Below are positions 14,278 through 22,202 of a DNA stretch of 64,000 bases, one piece after another; positions within the stretch are counted from its first letter, which is position 1; each line of letters opens with the position of its first letter. A model generated the notes under the pieces. The model was given only the letters and a program-made list of their open reading frames with translations, did no database searches and was not told the DNA's origin. Location: assembly GCA_018062085.1 (NCBI GenBank), contig JAGOSY010000015.1:62001-126000 (forward strand), read 5' to 3'. The stretch comes from a bacterium. Lineage in GTDB: Bacteria > Cyanobacteriota > Vampirovibrionia > Obscuribacterales > Obscuribacteraceae. Made by a program: the position numbers and the translations under genes.

Positions 14278-15084
14278 ATGATCAAATTTGCTCTTGTAGC
14301 TGACTCACATCTTGGTCCTGAAAAATTCTACGAGGGGCAAATTCGCAAGCTCTCGCGTAATACCCTGCCCTTTTTGGCGCAGTTGCAAGAGGAGCTGAGC
14401 GCCCTGCACAAGCCTGATTTTGTCGTGAACCTTGGTGATTTGATTGAAGATTCTTCCTCTAGGCAAGATGACACAACTAACTATCAACTAGGGCTAAATT
14501 GCTTTGATGGTCTGCCTATGCCTGTTCTAAACGTAATCGGCAATCACGATCAAGTGCATTTGAGTGACAGCGATCTTTGTCGGCTTTCGCGCAATGAAAA
14601 GCTTTATTACTCACAAGATCTAGGTGAGATGCACTGTGTGGTGTTGTTTTCTTCATCAGTTGAGCATACTGATATTACAATTTCGGCCGAGCAGCGCCTC
14701 TGGTTGCAGAATGATCTTGCTACTACTGATAAGCCGACACTTGTTTTCTTGCATCATCCGCTAGACGATCAAGACTTGAAAGGTAATGTCTGGTTTGAAA
14801 AATATCCAGATTATTGTTTCGTGCAAGAGCGCCATCGGGTGCGCGATATTCTTGCTGCTTCGGGCAAGGTCAGTGCTGTTTTCAATGGTCATGTGCACCG
14901 CAATAATCTCTCCACCATCGATGGCATTCATTACATAACAGTGCAATCGCTAGTAGAAAAAGTGGGTGAGCCAGATCTTGCCAGTCGTGCTTTTGCTACT
15001 GCCACCATTGAAGGTAGTCGTCTGCTATTAGACGTTCACGGTGAAGATGCTGTGCGCTACGATGTGCCGCTGCGCCTGCCGTAG
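14278..15084 (+). CDS. Calcineurin-like metallophosphoesterase, 268 aa
   Basis: The start at ATG 14278 gives MIKFALVADSHLGPE, with the first metal motif D-x-H (Asp9, His11). The others follow in order: VVNLGDLIEDSS (GD), VIGNHDQVH (GNHD), VFLHHPL, and NGHVHRN (GHxH). That is a complete dinuclear metal site as in cAMP phosphodiesterase-like or 3',5'-nucleotidase-like members; substrate cannot be told. There is no signal peptide, so it is cytosolic. A longer frame upstream overlaps the toxin gene in another frame and is rejected. An inverted repeat lies downstream between this and a converging gene. Confidence 0.85.
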   Translation: MIKFALVADSHLGPEKFYEGQIRKLSRNTLPFLAQLQEELSALHKPDFVVNLGDLIEDSSSRQDDTTNYQLGLNCFDGLPMPVLNVIGNHDQVHLSDSDLCRLSRNEKLYYSQDLGEMHCVVLFSSSVEHTDITISAEQRLWLQNDLATTDKPTLVFLHHPLDDQDLKGNVWFEKYPDYCFVQERHRVRDILAASGKVSAVFNGHVHRNNLSTIDGIHYITVQSLVEKVGEPDLASRAFATATIEGSRLLLDVHGEDAVRYDVPLRLP

Positions 15085-15159
15085 AAATTTCTATTCGTCC
15101 CCGGCAGCTTGGATATCAAGAGGTTTGGCCAAAAAGAATTAGGTTAGAGAAAAGTGCAG

Positions 15160-15209
15160 GGCATGCAGGCATTGATCCAAGCTTTCGCGAGAACAATAGC
15201 CTGCATGCC
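15160..15209. terminator. Inverted repeat between converging genes
   Basis: GGCATGCAGGC (15160-15170) is repeated as the exact inverse GCCTGCATGCC (15199-15209) with a 28-nt loop. Its position between two convergent stop codons suggests a bidirectional terminator, although T-tracts are weak. Confidence 0.5.
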
Positions 15210-15235
15210 TTACTTAACACCCATTCGTCTAAACC

Positions 15236-16120
15236 CTAGGCCGCCGCTGCAGCACTTGCAGCAACAGACTTTGTGGCAAACAACAGCACCCCTTGCTTGA
15301 TGCGCTCTGTACGCTCTTTCACTGTGGCGATTTGGGTCAGTACAGCTCCACTGTCAATCTCCGATTGTAAGTGGCCCAGTTGCTCTTGAAAGAGTTCTGG
15401 AGTTTTTTGGCAGAGGGCAAAAAGCGAGTCACCACTGCGCCAGTCTTCTTGCATTGGTCCTTGCGGATCAAGGCTGGCTGGAGTCCAGTAGGTTTTCTCC
15501 AGAGGCTCGATGCGCACAGTTGAGGCAGTGCTTTGCAGCAGTTGCACCATTGTCTCTTGTGGTAAGAAGCGCGAAGCCAGCTTGTTTGCCGCCTCGGCAA
15601 AATATTTGTAGTACCACATGCAACCAGCATCAGGAGACATTTGTTCTCTGCTGCAGGTGACGATGATGACGTGTCCCCCAGGAGCAAGAAGTTGTGCCAC
15701 ATCACTGAGAACTGCTTGAGTGGCTTTTTGCAGCTCGTCTTCGCTTTGGTGGGGTAGATGTTGCAAGACAAAGCTGAACAAGACGACGTCGAAGCTCTGG
15801 GGGGCAAATGGCAAAGAGCGAATGTCGGCGCAAACCAACTGTGCGTCACTGCCAAGTTTCTCGCGGGTTTTTTCCAAACCGGTTCTTGAGGCATCGACGC
15901 CAGTGAGCAAATCGAAACCAGCTTGCTTCAGTGCTTGCAGATGCACGCCAGTGCCACAGCCAGCATCAAGAATGCGCGGTTGTTTGCTGTTATCGGAAAA
16001 CTGTGCGTGCAAGAAGCGAATGATTTGTTCGCTGCCCACAGCCATGCGCGTTTTGTCGTAGTCGCTGTGGGTCTTTTCGTATTTTTCGTAGCTGCTACCT
16101 GTAGATGTGCATGTAGTCAT
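15236..16120 (-). CDS. Class I SAM-dependent methyltransferase, 294 aa
   Basis: The start is placed at ATG 16120 because AGAGGAAACCCC precedes it; a frame continuing to 16174 lacks such a site. The Rossmann motifs are clear: ILDAGCGTGVHLQAL (motif I), GVDASRTGLEKTREKL (motif II), VCADIRSLPFAPQSFDVVLFSFVLQHL (motifs III-IV) and LAPGGHVIIVTCSREQ (post-motif). The substrate is unknown; it resembles UbiE/small-molecule methyltransferases. The C-terminal 100 residues are helical and end in an Ala-rich tail. It appears monocistronic. Confidence 0.85.
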   Translation of the reverse strand: MTTCTSTGSSYEKYEKTHSDYDKTRMAVGSEQIIRFLHAQFSDNSKQPRILDAGCGTGVHLQALKQAGFDLLTGVDASRTGLEKTREKLGSDAQLVCADIRSLPFAPQSFDVVLFSFVLQHLPHQSEDELQKATQAVLSDVAQLLAPGGHVIIVTCSREQMSPDAGCMWYYKYFAEAANKLASRFLPQETMVQLLQSTASTVRIEPLEKTYWTPASLDPQGPMQEDWRSGDSLFALCQKTPELFQEQLGHLQSEIDSGAVLTQIATVKERTERIKQGVLLFATKSVAASAAAAA

Positions 16121-16497
16121 GGGGTTTCCTCTGTTCGATATTGGCAGGCATGAGAAAAAACACTTGAATTTCACGCATCAGGAAGCGAGAGAAATTGCAA
16201 GAGTAGCTGGGGGAGTTGATTTAAAAGTTTATTTGTATTTCTTGTCAGAGTAAGAGTAAAAGATACGCGCAGTATCTTCGACGGTATAGCTTTGCATCAA
16301 GCACTTGCGGTTGAAGAGTGATTAATCCTCACTCTGATTGGCTTTAAGCAGTTGTGATTGTGCTCATTTTGCTGCATGCAGCCTGCGCTATCTAGCGCTA
16401 TGCAAAATGGTTGACCAAAACAGGCTTGTCAGGTGGGGCGGCTTGACGGGCTGCTTTTATTATTTTGGGCAAGACTCTTTATTTCTGGCGATATCTT
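16121..16497. other. Intergenic spacer with small hairpins and a short direct repeat
   Basis: No gene is seen in this 377-bp stretch. It holds the hairpins AGATAC/GTATCT (16261-16277) and AGAGTGA/TCACTCT (16315-16335). A 13-bp direct repeat TTTATTTCTGGCG occurs at 16478-16490 and again at 16497-16509, the second copy covering the stop codon of the next minus-strand gene. Confidence 0.4.
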
Positions 16498-16941
16498 TTA
16501 TTTCTGGCGGAGCCAGGCTCTCCAACGGGGGTAGGTGGCGAAGATTACACTGCCGGCGCAGAGGGGCCAAGAGCCGGTCATCATAAACGTGGCAATCCAG
16601 AGAATTTCTTTGGTGACGAACAGTCGACTAGACCAGTGGTAATTTTGCACAGTGGCCACCGGCATTTTTCCCTGTGACTCTTGCATATCAAAAGAAAGCT
16701 GACCGTGGAGGAAGGTGATGAAAACAGCTGCAGCGCCGAGCCAGTCTGTTGGCTTGCAGCCGCTCAAGTAGGCAATGGTTGAGAGCAGTACCAAGACCAG
16801 CATGGCTTCGTTAATGGCGGCCCAGGCAACAGGCTTTGAGGCCGCTGAGGTCGCGTGAGCCTCTGTTTCTAGAGGGCTCAATGCCGTTAAGGCTGGCGGC
16901 GCCGGTAAGGCTGATAGTGATGTGAATGTGCTAGTCGGCAT
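16498..16941 (-). CDS. Small membrane protein, 147 aa
   Basis: The first 35 residues are Ala/Pro/Ser/Thr-rich and hydrophilic (MPTSTFTSLSALPAPPALTALSPLE). Three hydrophobic segments follow: INEAMLVLVLLSTIAYLSG, WLGAAAVFITFLHGQLSF and VTKEILWIATFMMTGSWPLCAGSVIFATY. The C-terminus is basic (RWRAWLRQK). The pattern resembles small three-helix membrane proteins of unknown function. It sits downstream of the MocR-like regulator on the same strand, but two hairpins separate them, so separate transcription is likely. Confidence 0.6.
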   Translation of the reverse strand: MPTSTFTSLSALPAPPALTALSPLETEAHATSAASKPVAWAAINEAMLVLVLLSTIAYLSGCKPTDWLGAAAVFITFLHGQLSFDMQESQGKMPVATVQNYHWSSRLFVTKEILWIATFMMTGSWPLCAGSVIFATYPRWRAWLRQK

Positions 16942-17077
16942 GGTTATTTCTTACCCAATCGACTATTCGATGAAACAGATCAGGCTTTTGTTTTGCCCAT
17001 AATTTGCCACACTTGTTTAGTAAAGTAATTATGTTCCTCCAAAGAACAACTGGACACTGCAGTCCACCTGGTAGTCC

Positions 17078-17103
17078 TTCGTGCACCACTCATGGTGCAC
17101 GAA
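17078..17103. promoter_or_regulatory. Perfect 10-bp hairpin
   Basis: TTCGTGCACC and GGTGCACGAA are exact inverses with a 6-nt loop. It lies between the MocR-like gene and the small membrane-protein gene, 137 nt upstream of the latter's start. It could be an operator (dyad GTGCAC) or a terminator. Confidence 0.5.
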
Positions 17104-17133
17104 ATCTTTGAAATAATCTCCCCGGTTATTTGC

Positions 17134-17174
17134 AATAGGGCGCGTCAAAGCTAAAAGCTAAGATGCGCCTTATT
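17134..17174 (-). terminator. Terminator-like hairpin after the MocR-like gene
   Basis: On the minus strand AATAAGGCGCATC pairs with GACGCGCCCTATT across 13 positions with two wobble-compatible differences. It begins 4 nt after the stop codon. Confidence 0.55.
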
Positions 17175-17178
17175 GTTT

Positions 17179-18648
17179 CTAGCATCCGAGTAGCTTAGCA
17201 AAGGTTTGTATTATCTTTGGCGTAGTTTCTTCTGGTAAATTGGAAAAAGCAATTAGAAATTCATTTCTCTCTGCCGCACCGACGTAATAGGGCGCTGTGC
17301 TGACGAGGGGAACCCCTGCTTCTGTCGCGTAGTTCAAAATGTCATCAGTACACCAGTCTGGCCTGAACTTAACTGTTAGGTGTAAACCGGCAGTCTTTGG
17401 CGAAATAGTAATGCTTTCGCGAAATGCAGTAGTGAGTGAATACATCAGTGTTTGTCTGCGTTTTTGATAGATTTTTTGCGTGCGACGAATTTGGGCGTCG
17501 AGGAGTCCTTCGTTGATGAAATCGGTCAAAGCGTAATATTCAAGAGCGGGAACTTGGCGCTCGTTTAAAAGCTTAGCGCGAGTGAAAACCGGTATTAATT
17601 GCGGTGGCACAATTGCTACTGCTAAAGTGATCAAAGGAAAAAGTACTTTGAACAGTGAATAGAGGTAGACCACTGACGGCTCATCGGTCATACCTTGAAG
17701 GCTTGGCAAAGTCGGGCCGCCATAGGTGTAGTCAGTGTCCCAAGCGTCTTCGACCACCATGCAATTACTTTGCTTAGCCCACTTCAGTAGTGCCACTCGG
17801 CGCTCTAGCGACATCTGGATGCCAGTTGGATCATGGCAAGTCGGAGTGGTGTGGATGAGTTTGCATTGGCTAGCCATGCTCTCTAGTAAGTCTACCTTCA
17901 GGCCATGCTCGTCGACTGGAATTGGTTGTATTAGCGCTCCGTGGGCTACTAGCTTTTCTCTAACCCCAACATAGCCTGGATTTTCGACGACAACTTTATC
18001 TTCGACATCAACTAACACGCTGACGATATGATCAATAGCTTGCTGTGAGCCAGTGAAGATGATTATCTGATCTGGATGGCAACGCACGGCTTTGGTGCGC
18101 TTTAAGTAATTGCAGAATGCTTCACGCAGTGGTCGGTAGCCGAAAGTCTCTGTAACATAGGGAAATTTATGGCTCTCCCCCGGTCGGCAATAGCGCAAAA
18201 GCAGTTCTCGCCACTTTTGCACTGGCAGCAGATCTTGCGGAGCGCAGCCGTAGTTTAAGTTGGGCAGATCTGCTGAAGTGTAGCCCTGAATTTCGACACT
18301 TAAAAGGCGTTGACCATATTGCGACAAGCGGGGGCTATCGGGCTTGTTTGCGCTTTCTTTCTTCTCGGGAAGTGATTGCAAATCTAAGGCCGATTCCTCA
18401 GTCTTGCGCTCAACTACTTTTGTGCCTGTGCCAGTTTTGCCTTCAAGATAGCCTCTGTTGAGCAGGTCTTCGTAAGCTCGTACAACAGTGCCACGTGCCA
18501 GACTTAGTTGGGTAGACATCTCGCGGGTTGAGGGTAAGTGGTCGCCGGGCTTTAGTCGGCCAGAACCTATAGCATTTTCCAGCGCTTCAGCAAGTTGTTG
18601 ATACATTGGACGCTTGTCTTTGGGATCAAATTCGATCGGAAAATTCAT
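17179..18648 (-). CDS. MocR/GabR/PdxR-type regulator: GntR HTH fused to an aminotransferase-like domain, 489 aa
   Basis: Residues 1-75 form a GntR winged helix (MYQQLAEALENAIGSGRLKPGDHLPSTREMSTQLSLARGTVVRAYEDLLNRGYL). Residues 115-489 form a type I aminotransferase-like domain. The PLP lysine is retained as Lys334 (SLFKVLFP), and the Asp that pairs with the pyridine nitrogen is Asp301 (VVEDAWDTDY). Other cofactor-site residues differ: the usual GTFSK reads YSLFK, the downstream Arg is Thr341, and the EDDY Tyr is Trp303. PLP binding may be altered or another effector used. Repeats upstream (18725-18803) are candidate operators. Confidence 0.88.
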   Translation of the reverse strand: MNFPIEFDPKDKRPMYQQLAEALENAIGSGRLKPGDHLPSTREMSTQLSLARGTVVRAYEDLLNRGYLEGKTGTGTKVVERKTEESALDLQSLPEKKESANKPDSPRLSQYGQRLLSVEIQGYTSADLPNLNYGCAPQDLLPVQKWRELLLRYCRPGESHKFPYVTETFGYRPLREAFCNYLKRTKAVRCHPDQIIIFTGSQQAIDHIVSVLVDVEDKVVVENPGYVGVREKLVAHGALIQPIPVDEHGLKVDLLESMASQCKLIHTTPTCHDPTGIQMSLERRVALLKWAKQSNCMVVEDAWDTDYTYGGPTLPSLQGMTDEPSVVYLYSLFKVLFPLITLAVAIVPPQLIPVFTRAKLLNERQVPALEYYALTDFINEGLLDAQIRRTQKIYQKRRQTLMYSLTTAFRESITISPKTAGLHLTVKFRPDWCTDDILNYATEAGVPLVSTAPYYVGAAERNEFLIAFSNLPEETTPKIIQTFAKLLGC

Positions 18649-18724
18649 TTTGCCTTGATGGTTTTCGCTGATACTGCTGGCCCTGACTATGAGGCAGTTT
18701 AGCAGACGAGTTTCTTAGCAATAG

Positions 18725-18803
18725 ACCAATGACAAGGTATGCACTTGGTCCATTGACAACCGCGATGGGTGAATGTTCTATGGAGTGACCATATTCTTAT
18801 GGT
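18725..18803. promoter_or_regulatory. Candidate operator repeats upstream of the MocR-like gene
   Basis: ACCAATGACA (18725-18734) and TCCATTGACA (18749-18758) form a direct repeat about 24 bp apart, as MocR dimers often prefer. A further inverted repeat ACCATA-TTCT-TATGGT lies at 18788-18803. The assignment to this regulator is inference from position. Confidence 0.35.
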
Positions 18804-19121
18804 AAATGGTGGTTTCGCCAGCGTTAATTCATTAGTGTAAGTGTATCTATTTCCCCCACTTAGACTTTTGAAGATTAACTCAAAACAAGGCCGCAGAATC
18901 AGATTGATCATTTGCTAGTAACAGTCTTGCGCTGTTGCGAGCTTTGTTATTTTCTTGCATCTCTTCCAGTACCTTTGGAAGGAGTTGAAGGGTTGGCTGA
19001 TAGGAACCTTTGCAAAACACTCGAAGCGTTGACTTCGTCGGTTCTTTCTTTGCCCTCCCTTTCCTCCCCGTCCCTCCGCCGGTCCTGCTGTTAGGGGGGC
19101 CCTAACTTTGATTGGAACTAT
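18804..19121. other. Intergenic spacer containing the duplicated terminator and leader
   Basis: No convincing gene is seen. The last part (from about 19021) is a diverged copy of the terminator and leader before the lipoprotein gene at 7134. It has the hairpin CGAAG/CTTCG, then CGTCGGTTCTTTCTTT, a pyrimidine-rich stretch with about 25 extra bases, and CCTAACTTTGATTGGAA just before the ATG at 19122. Confidence 0.6.
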
Positions 19122-19241
19122 ATGAAGGCCTGGTATTTGAAATTGGTTGCTGCTTCCGTCGCGCTGTTGACTCCGTCTGGTTTCACTGCGTGCAATCGTG
19201 AGTCGGGGGATTCTCAACAAAGGAGGGATGATAATGGCTGA
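19122..19241 (+). pseudogene. Truncated copy of the lipoprotein gene (39 codons)
   Basis: The frame encodes MKAWYLKLVAASVALLTPSGFTAC followed by NRESGDSQQRRDDNG and stop. It parallels the intact gene at 7134: same signal-peptide length, lipobox Cys at residue 24 in both, and shared AASVALL and TACNRE. The mature domain is gone, and the last codons instead supply AGGAGG and overlap the next ATG (19234). It may now act as a leader peptide that couples translation of the next gene, or be a decayed remnant. Confidence 0.6.
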
Positions 19242-19677
19242 ATCTTTCGTTCCTCAGCGATGCCGTGAAGATCTCGATACATACCTCATCCGCGTGCATC
19301 AGATGGTGCTGAAATTGCAGAGTGGCGACTGCCTGATGGTGCTGGACGGCGCAGCTTCGCTGCCGATCTATCACTGGAATGGCAGTGCCGATGATATCTC
19401 CTCCAGGGTGGAGCTAGCGAAGAAGCAGTTACTTGAACGGAACGAAAAGGCTTGTAGTTTGCCGATGATTGTTTTCACTCCTGACCTACATGATGGCTGG
19501 GCCCCAAGTGTTGACCGTGCTGCTGAGCTGGCTTATCGTCTCGATTGCAAGGTGATCTATAGCTATGGTTCAGTAGTGGTGCATGTTTACCCCTGGCATG
19601 TTGGGTTTACTGCGGCGCTTTGCAGCGAGGTCATGCTGTTGGCTCACAAGGCCGGGGCGACCATGGCGCGTGCATAG
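19234..19677 (+). CDS. Hypothetical protein, 147 aa
   Basis: ATG 19234 is chosen because AGGAGG ends 7 nt upstream; an earlier GTG at 19198 lies in the lipoprotein-remnant region. The product is a soluble alpha/beta protein. Notable stretches are YLIRVHQMVLKLQSGDCLMVLDGAASLPIYHW, SLPMIVFTPDLHDGWAPSVDRAAELAYRLDCKVIYSYGSVVVHVYPWHVG and a helical end. The strand-helix-strand run with DLHDGW could be a nucleotide- or metal-binding loop, but no family is recognised. Style and leader link it to the block at 1-13 kb. Confidence 0.6.
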   Translation: MAESFVPQRCREDLDTYLIRVHQMVLKLQSGDCLMVLDGAASLPIYHWNGSADDISSRVELAKKQLLERNEKACSLPMIVFTPDLHDGWAPSVDRAAELAYRLDCKVIYSYGSVVVHVYPWHVGFTAALCSEVMLLAHKAGATMARA

Positions 19678-19778
19678 CTTTATGAGCTTCTGCTTCGATT
19701 GTAATTTCTTGTCCGCTGAAGGCTTGAAATGCTGTCAATTCTTGCCGTGCTAGATGTAATTTAAACTAAAGGAACATC

Positions 19779-20474
19779 ATGAACACCAGCAATGGAAAGA
19801 CCGTTGAACAACTCGAGCGCGCCGTGCTCGAAGCAGCAGCTGTGCTTGCCAATGAACAGGTGGCGGAAGTCAGGTATGCTCGCTGCCTGGAGTCTGCGGA
19901 GTTGAAGTTGGAGCTGGCAAGGGAGGCGCAGGGTGAAGCGGAGTTTGCTCTGTCGTGTGCTTCATTGCGATTGGAATCAGCCAAACACGAGACAATCGTC
20001 TGCAGGCGTGCCAGGAACCAAAATTTGAGCACGGCGCCGAGCCCCGAGTATCTGGCCTTGGTGGAGGCTCGCAAGCAACTCCTCTCGCTCCCCGTGTTTA
20101 CTGATGCCGAGAGCGTCCTTGAGACTGCTCGAGACTATGGGGTGAAGACTGCTGCTTTCTGGGCTTGCCATTCGGTGCAAAGCAAGCTGGACGATAATTT
20201 GAAGGCTGCTCGTGAAGCTGAGCGTCTTGCCACTGAGGCACATGCTGAGGCCGTGAGAAATCTCGTACCGTTCAGTGCTGCTGTGGCTGTGGCGGAGCAA
20301 GAATTGCGCGAAGTTTGGGCTAGCGGGCCCAAAGTTTTGGCCAGCTTTGGTGCTCAATCTGCCTTGACCGACGCGGTTGCTGAGCTGACTGGAACTGCTT
20401 CTCAGCAAGTGGCAATGAGCTACTTCTACACCAAAGACCTGAACATTGTTTTGCCTGAAGATGTCGGTCGCTAA
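19779..20474 (+). CDS. Coiled-coil hypothetical protein, 231 aa
   Basis: AAAGGAACATC precedes the ATG, the same leader style as the Region 1 genes. Almost the whole protein is a long amphipathic helix array rich in Ala and Glu: KTVEQLERAVLEAAAVLANEQVAEVRYARCLESAELKLELAREAQGEAEFAL, then NLKAAREAERLATEAHAEAVRNL and VAVAEQELREVWASG. A non-helical C-terminus ends FYTKDLNIVLPEDVGR. It is cytosolic and resembles structural or tail-fibre-like coiled coils only in general character. A terminator follows. Confidence 0.6.
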   Translation: MNTSNGKTVEQLERAVLEAAAVLANEQVAEVRYARCLESAELKLELAREAQGEAEFALSCASLRLESAKHETIVCRRARNQNLSTAPSPEYLALVEARKQLLSLPVFTDAESVLETARDYGVKTAAFWACHSVQSKLDDNLKAAREAERLATEAHAEAVRNLVPFSAAVAVAEQELREVWASGPKVLASFGAQSALTDAVAELTGTASQQVAMSYFYTKDLNIVLPEDVGR

Positions 20475-20506
20475 TCTGGCTCGAAGTTGAGCTTGATTTG
20501 ATTGAG

Positions 20507-20575
20507 ACGAACAATGGAGAGCGGAAGGCCTTTGGCCGATGCTTTCCATTGTTTCGTTTGGGTCTTTTCTTGTTT
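20507..20575 (+). terminator. Long terminator hairpin
   Basis: ACGAACAATGGA pairs with TCCATTGTTTCGT (one extra base) and encloses a second stem GGCC-TTT-GGCC. TTTGGGTCTTTTCTTG follows, so it should end transcription of the coiled-coil gene. Confidence 0.65.
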
Positions 20576-20697
20576 GCTGCTCAGTCAGATTTTTCTTTTC
20601 GATTTAGATATTAGACCGGTCTGCTTTCAATATTCAAAAATAAACAATAGAAAAAGAGCAAATGAAAATGATGATGATGTTGGCGTGTAGCAAGAGA

Positions 20698-20738
20698 CCG
20701 CCCGCAGCTTATGGTCTTTGCAGACGAAGCTCGGGCGG
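20698..20738 (-). terminator. Terminator-like hairpin for the minus-strand gene
   Basis: CCGCCCGCAGCTT and GAAGCTCGGGCGG form a 12-bp stem with one bulged base. It lies 53 nt beyond the stop of the gene at 20791-22047. Confidence 0.5.
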
Positions 20739-20790
20739 ACGGTCATTTGCTTAGTTGCTGAGCAAAATTACTGCTCTTTGTGTCGAAGCT

Positions 20791-22047
20791 CTACTTGAAC
20801 TTTCGATACTGAACTGACATCTCGGCAAATTTGGCTTCGATTGCTTGCTTGCCAGCACCGGCCGAAAAGTCATTGTCGTAGACTTCCTGCAATGGCTTCA
20901 GCTCGCGGCCGAGGGTACGAAGGCGAAGGTCTGCTGCCAGGCAGTTGTTCATGCAAATGCGCATGGTTTGCATTTTGTCGACACCGAAGCTGCGATTCTG
21001 CTGACTGGCCGCAAGTAATCCCTTGGCCTCGCTGCTGGCGGCATGCAGTGTTAACGCCACTTGCTCATATATTGCATTGAGGTTGCGCAGAGCAATAAAC
21101 AACTCCTGTCTTGCTCCTTCGTACAACCGGCGCCGTTCGTTTTGCGCTTCGACCTGCTCTGAGGCATAGTTCCAGTACTTCTCCTCGTGAAGAAAGTCAA
21201 GCATACGACCAGCGTGCTGACGTTCGTTGATGGTGCCGTTGTTAATCTTGCAGAAGTTGCTGTGATCTTGATTGTGACTGCCCCGAAGCCTGCATTCTGC
21301 CGATTTTGCAGCTGTGAAAGCAATTTCCAGTTGGTCTAGCAGTATGGCTAGTTTCTGGTTGGCCGGATGCTGAGAGTCGATAGATGCATTGAAATCGTCA
21401 CTGAAATCGACTTTAAATACAGCGCGCAAATCCACATCGCGGCTGAGGTGTTTTTCAAACTTGTGACCTGGAACAACTAATTCCCTGCTGTAGCAAGAGG
21501 AAGAGCCGCGCGGCAGGACTATATTGACTAGAGCGGTAAATGCCTGCACCAATATGCCACAAGCGCGCCTATAGGCTGAACTCTGGGCATCGCTCTGGGC
21601 ATTGCGGCGAAGGTCTGGAACGGGCTGGCGATGAAGTGAGATTGCTTCAACGCACTGGCTCTGCATGATTGGTTTAAGCCAACACTCCGGCGAATTTTCT
21701 TGGATGGCATCGTGAGCGGCCAGAGTGGCACTAATGGCGGTGCTGAGTGCGCTCTGTGAACTCATGAGGCGTTCGTGGTTGATTGTTTGAGTCAGTGCCA
21801 GCGAAACTGCTGTGATTGCTTTCTCGTCGTAGATAACACGCAGGGATTCGAGTTCGTCTGGTTTGCCGAGAGCTTCTTCGATTTTCTGGGTCCAGCGGGT
21901 TTCATCGATTGCAGCGAAGTTAGCTGTTACCCATTTTGCCGCCTCCTCAATTTTTTGTTTTATGGCAGCCGTATTGGCCATGGCGGCCGCAAGAGAGCTG
22001 AGGGAAGGATGTACCTGCTGTACGCGCTGTACGTTCAAGTGTTGCAT
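20791..22047 (-). CDS. Hypothetical protein, 418 aa
   Basis: No family is recognised. The protein is soluble and largely helical, with a Cys-containing middle (RRACGILVQAFTALVNIVLPRGSSSCYSRELVVPGHKFEKHLSRDVDLRAVFKVDF). Long helices dominate the C-terminal half (ASEQVEAQNERRRLYEGARQELFIALRNLNAIYEQVALTLHAASSEA). The start at 22047 overlaps the stop of a 55-aa gene by 13 nt, suggesting coupled translation. It is one of the few minus-strand genes among the orphan genes of Region 2. Confidence 0.65.
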   Translation of the reverse strand: MQHLNVQRVQQVHPSLSSLAAAMANTAAIKQKIEEAAKWVTANFAAIDETRWTQKIEEALGKPDELESLRVIYDEKAITAVSLALTQTINHERLMSSQSALSTAISATLAAHDAIQENSPECWLKPIMQSQCVEAISLHRQPVPDLRRNAQSDAQSSAYRRACGILVQAFTALVNIVLPRGSSSCYSRELVVPGHKFEKHLSRDVDLRAVFKVDFSDDFNASIDSQHPANQKLAILLDQLEIAFTAAKSAECRLRGSHNQDHSNFCKINNGTINERQHAGRMLDFLHEEKYWNYASEQVEAQNERRRLYEGARQELFIALRNLNAIYEQVALTLHAASSEAKGLLAASQQNRSFGVDKMQTMRICMNNCLAADLRLRTLGRELKPLQEVYDNDFSAGAGKQAIEAKFAEMSVQYRKFK

Positions 22048-22202
22048 GTGATTGGCCTTTCATTTATTGAGCGGGGATGCAGGTAAGCTGCATCCGCACC
22101 AAGGAAGCCTGCAGAAGGCATGAGCAGCCCTTGCTGTTTTGCTAGGCTTGGGGAAATCCGTCTACTTGGTCTTTTGGGCATAGCAAAGAACACTTGTTGC
22201 AT
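22035..22202 (-). CDS. Small hypothetical protein, 55 aa, coupled to the next gene
   Basis: The start at ATG 22202 is supported by AAGGAGG 7-8 nt upstream; the frame can be extended to 22325 but without a site. The product MQQVFFAMPKRPSRRISPSLAKQQ... is short, basic in the middle, and without a membrane helix. It overlaps the 418-aa gene. It could be a genuine small protein or a leader peptide that governs translation of the larger gene. Confidence 0.45.
   Translation of the reverse strand: MQQVFFAMPKRPSRRISPSLAKQQGLLMPSAGFLGADAAYLHPRSINERPITCNT

Noticed and set aside
18699..18911. 70-codon minus-strand frame upstream of the MocR-like gene
   Set aside because: No ribosome binding site, poor composition, and it covers the likely operator region.
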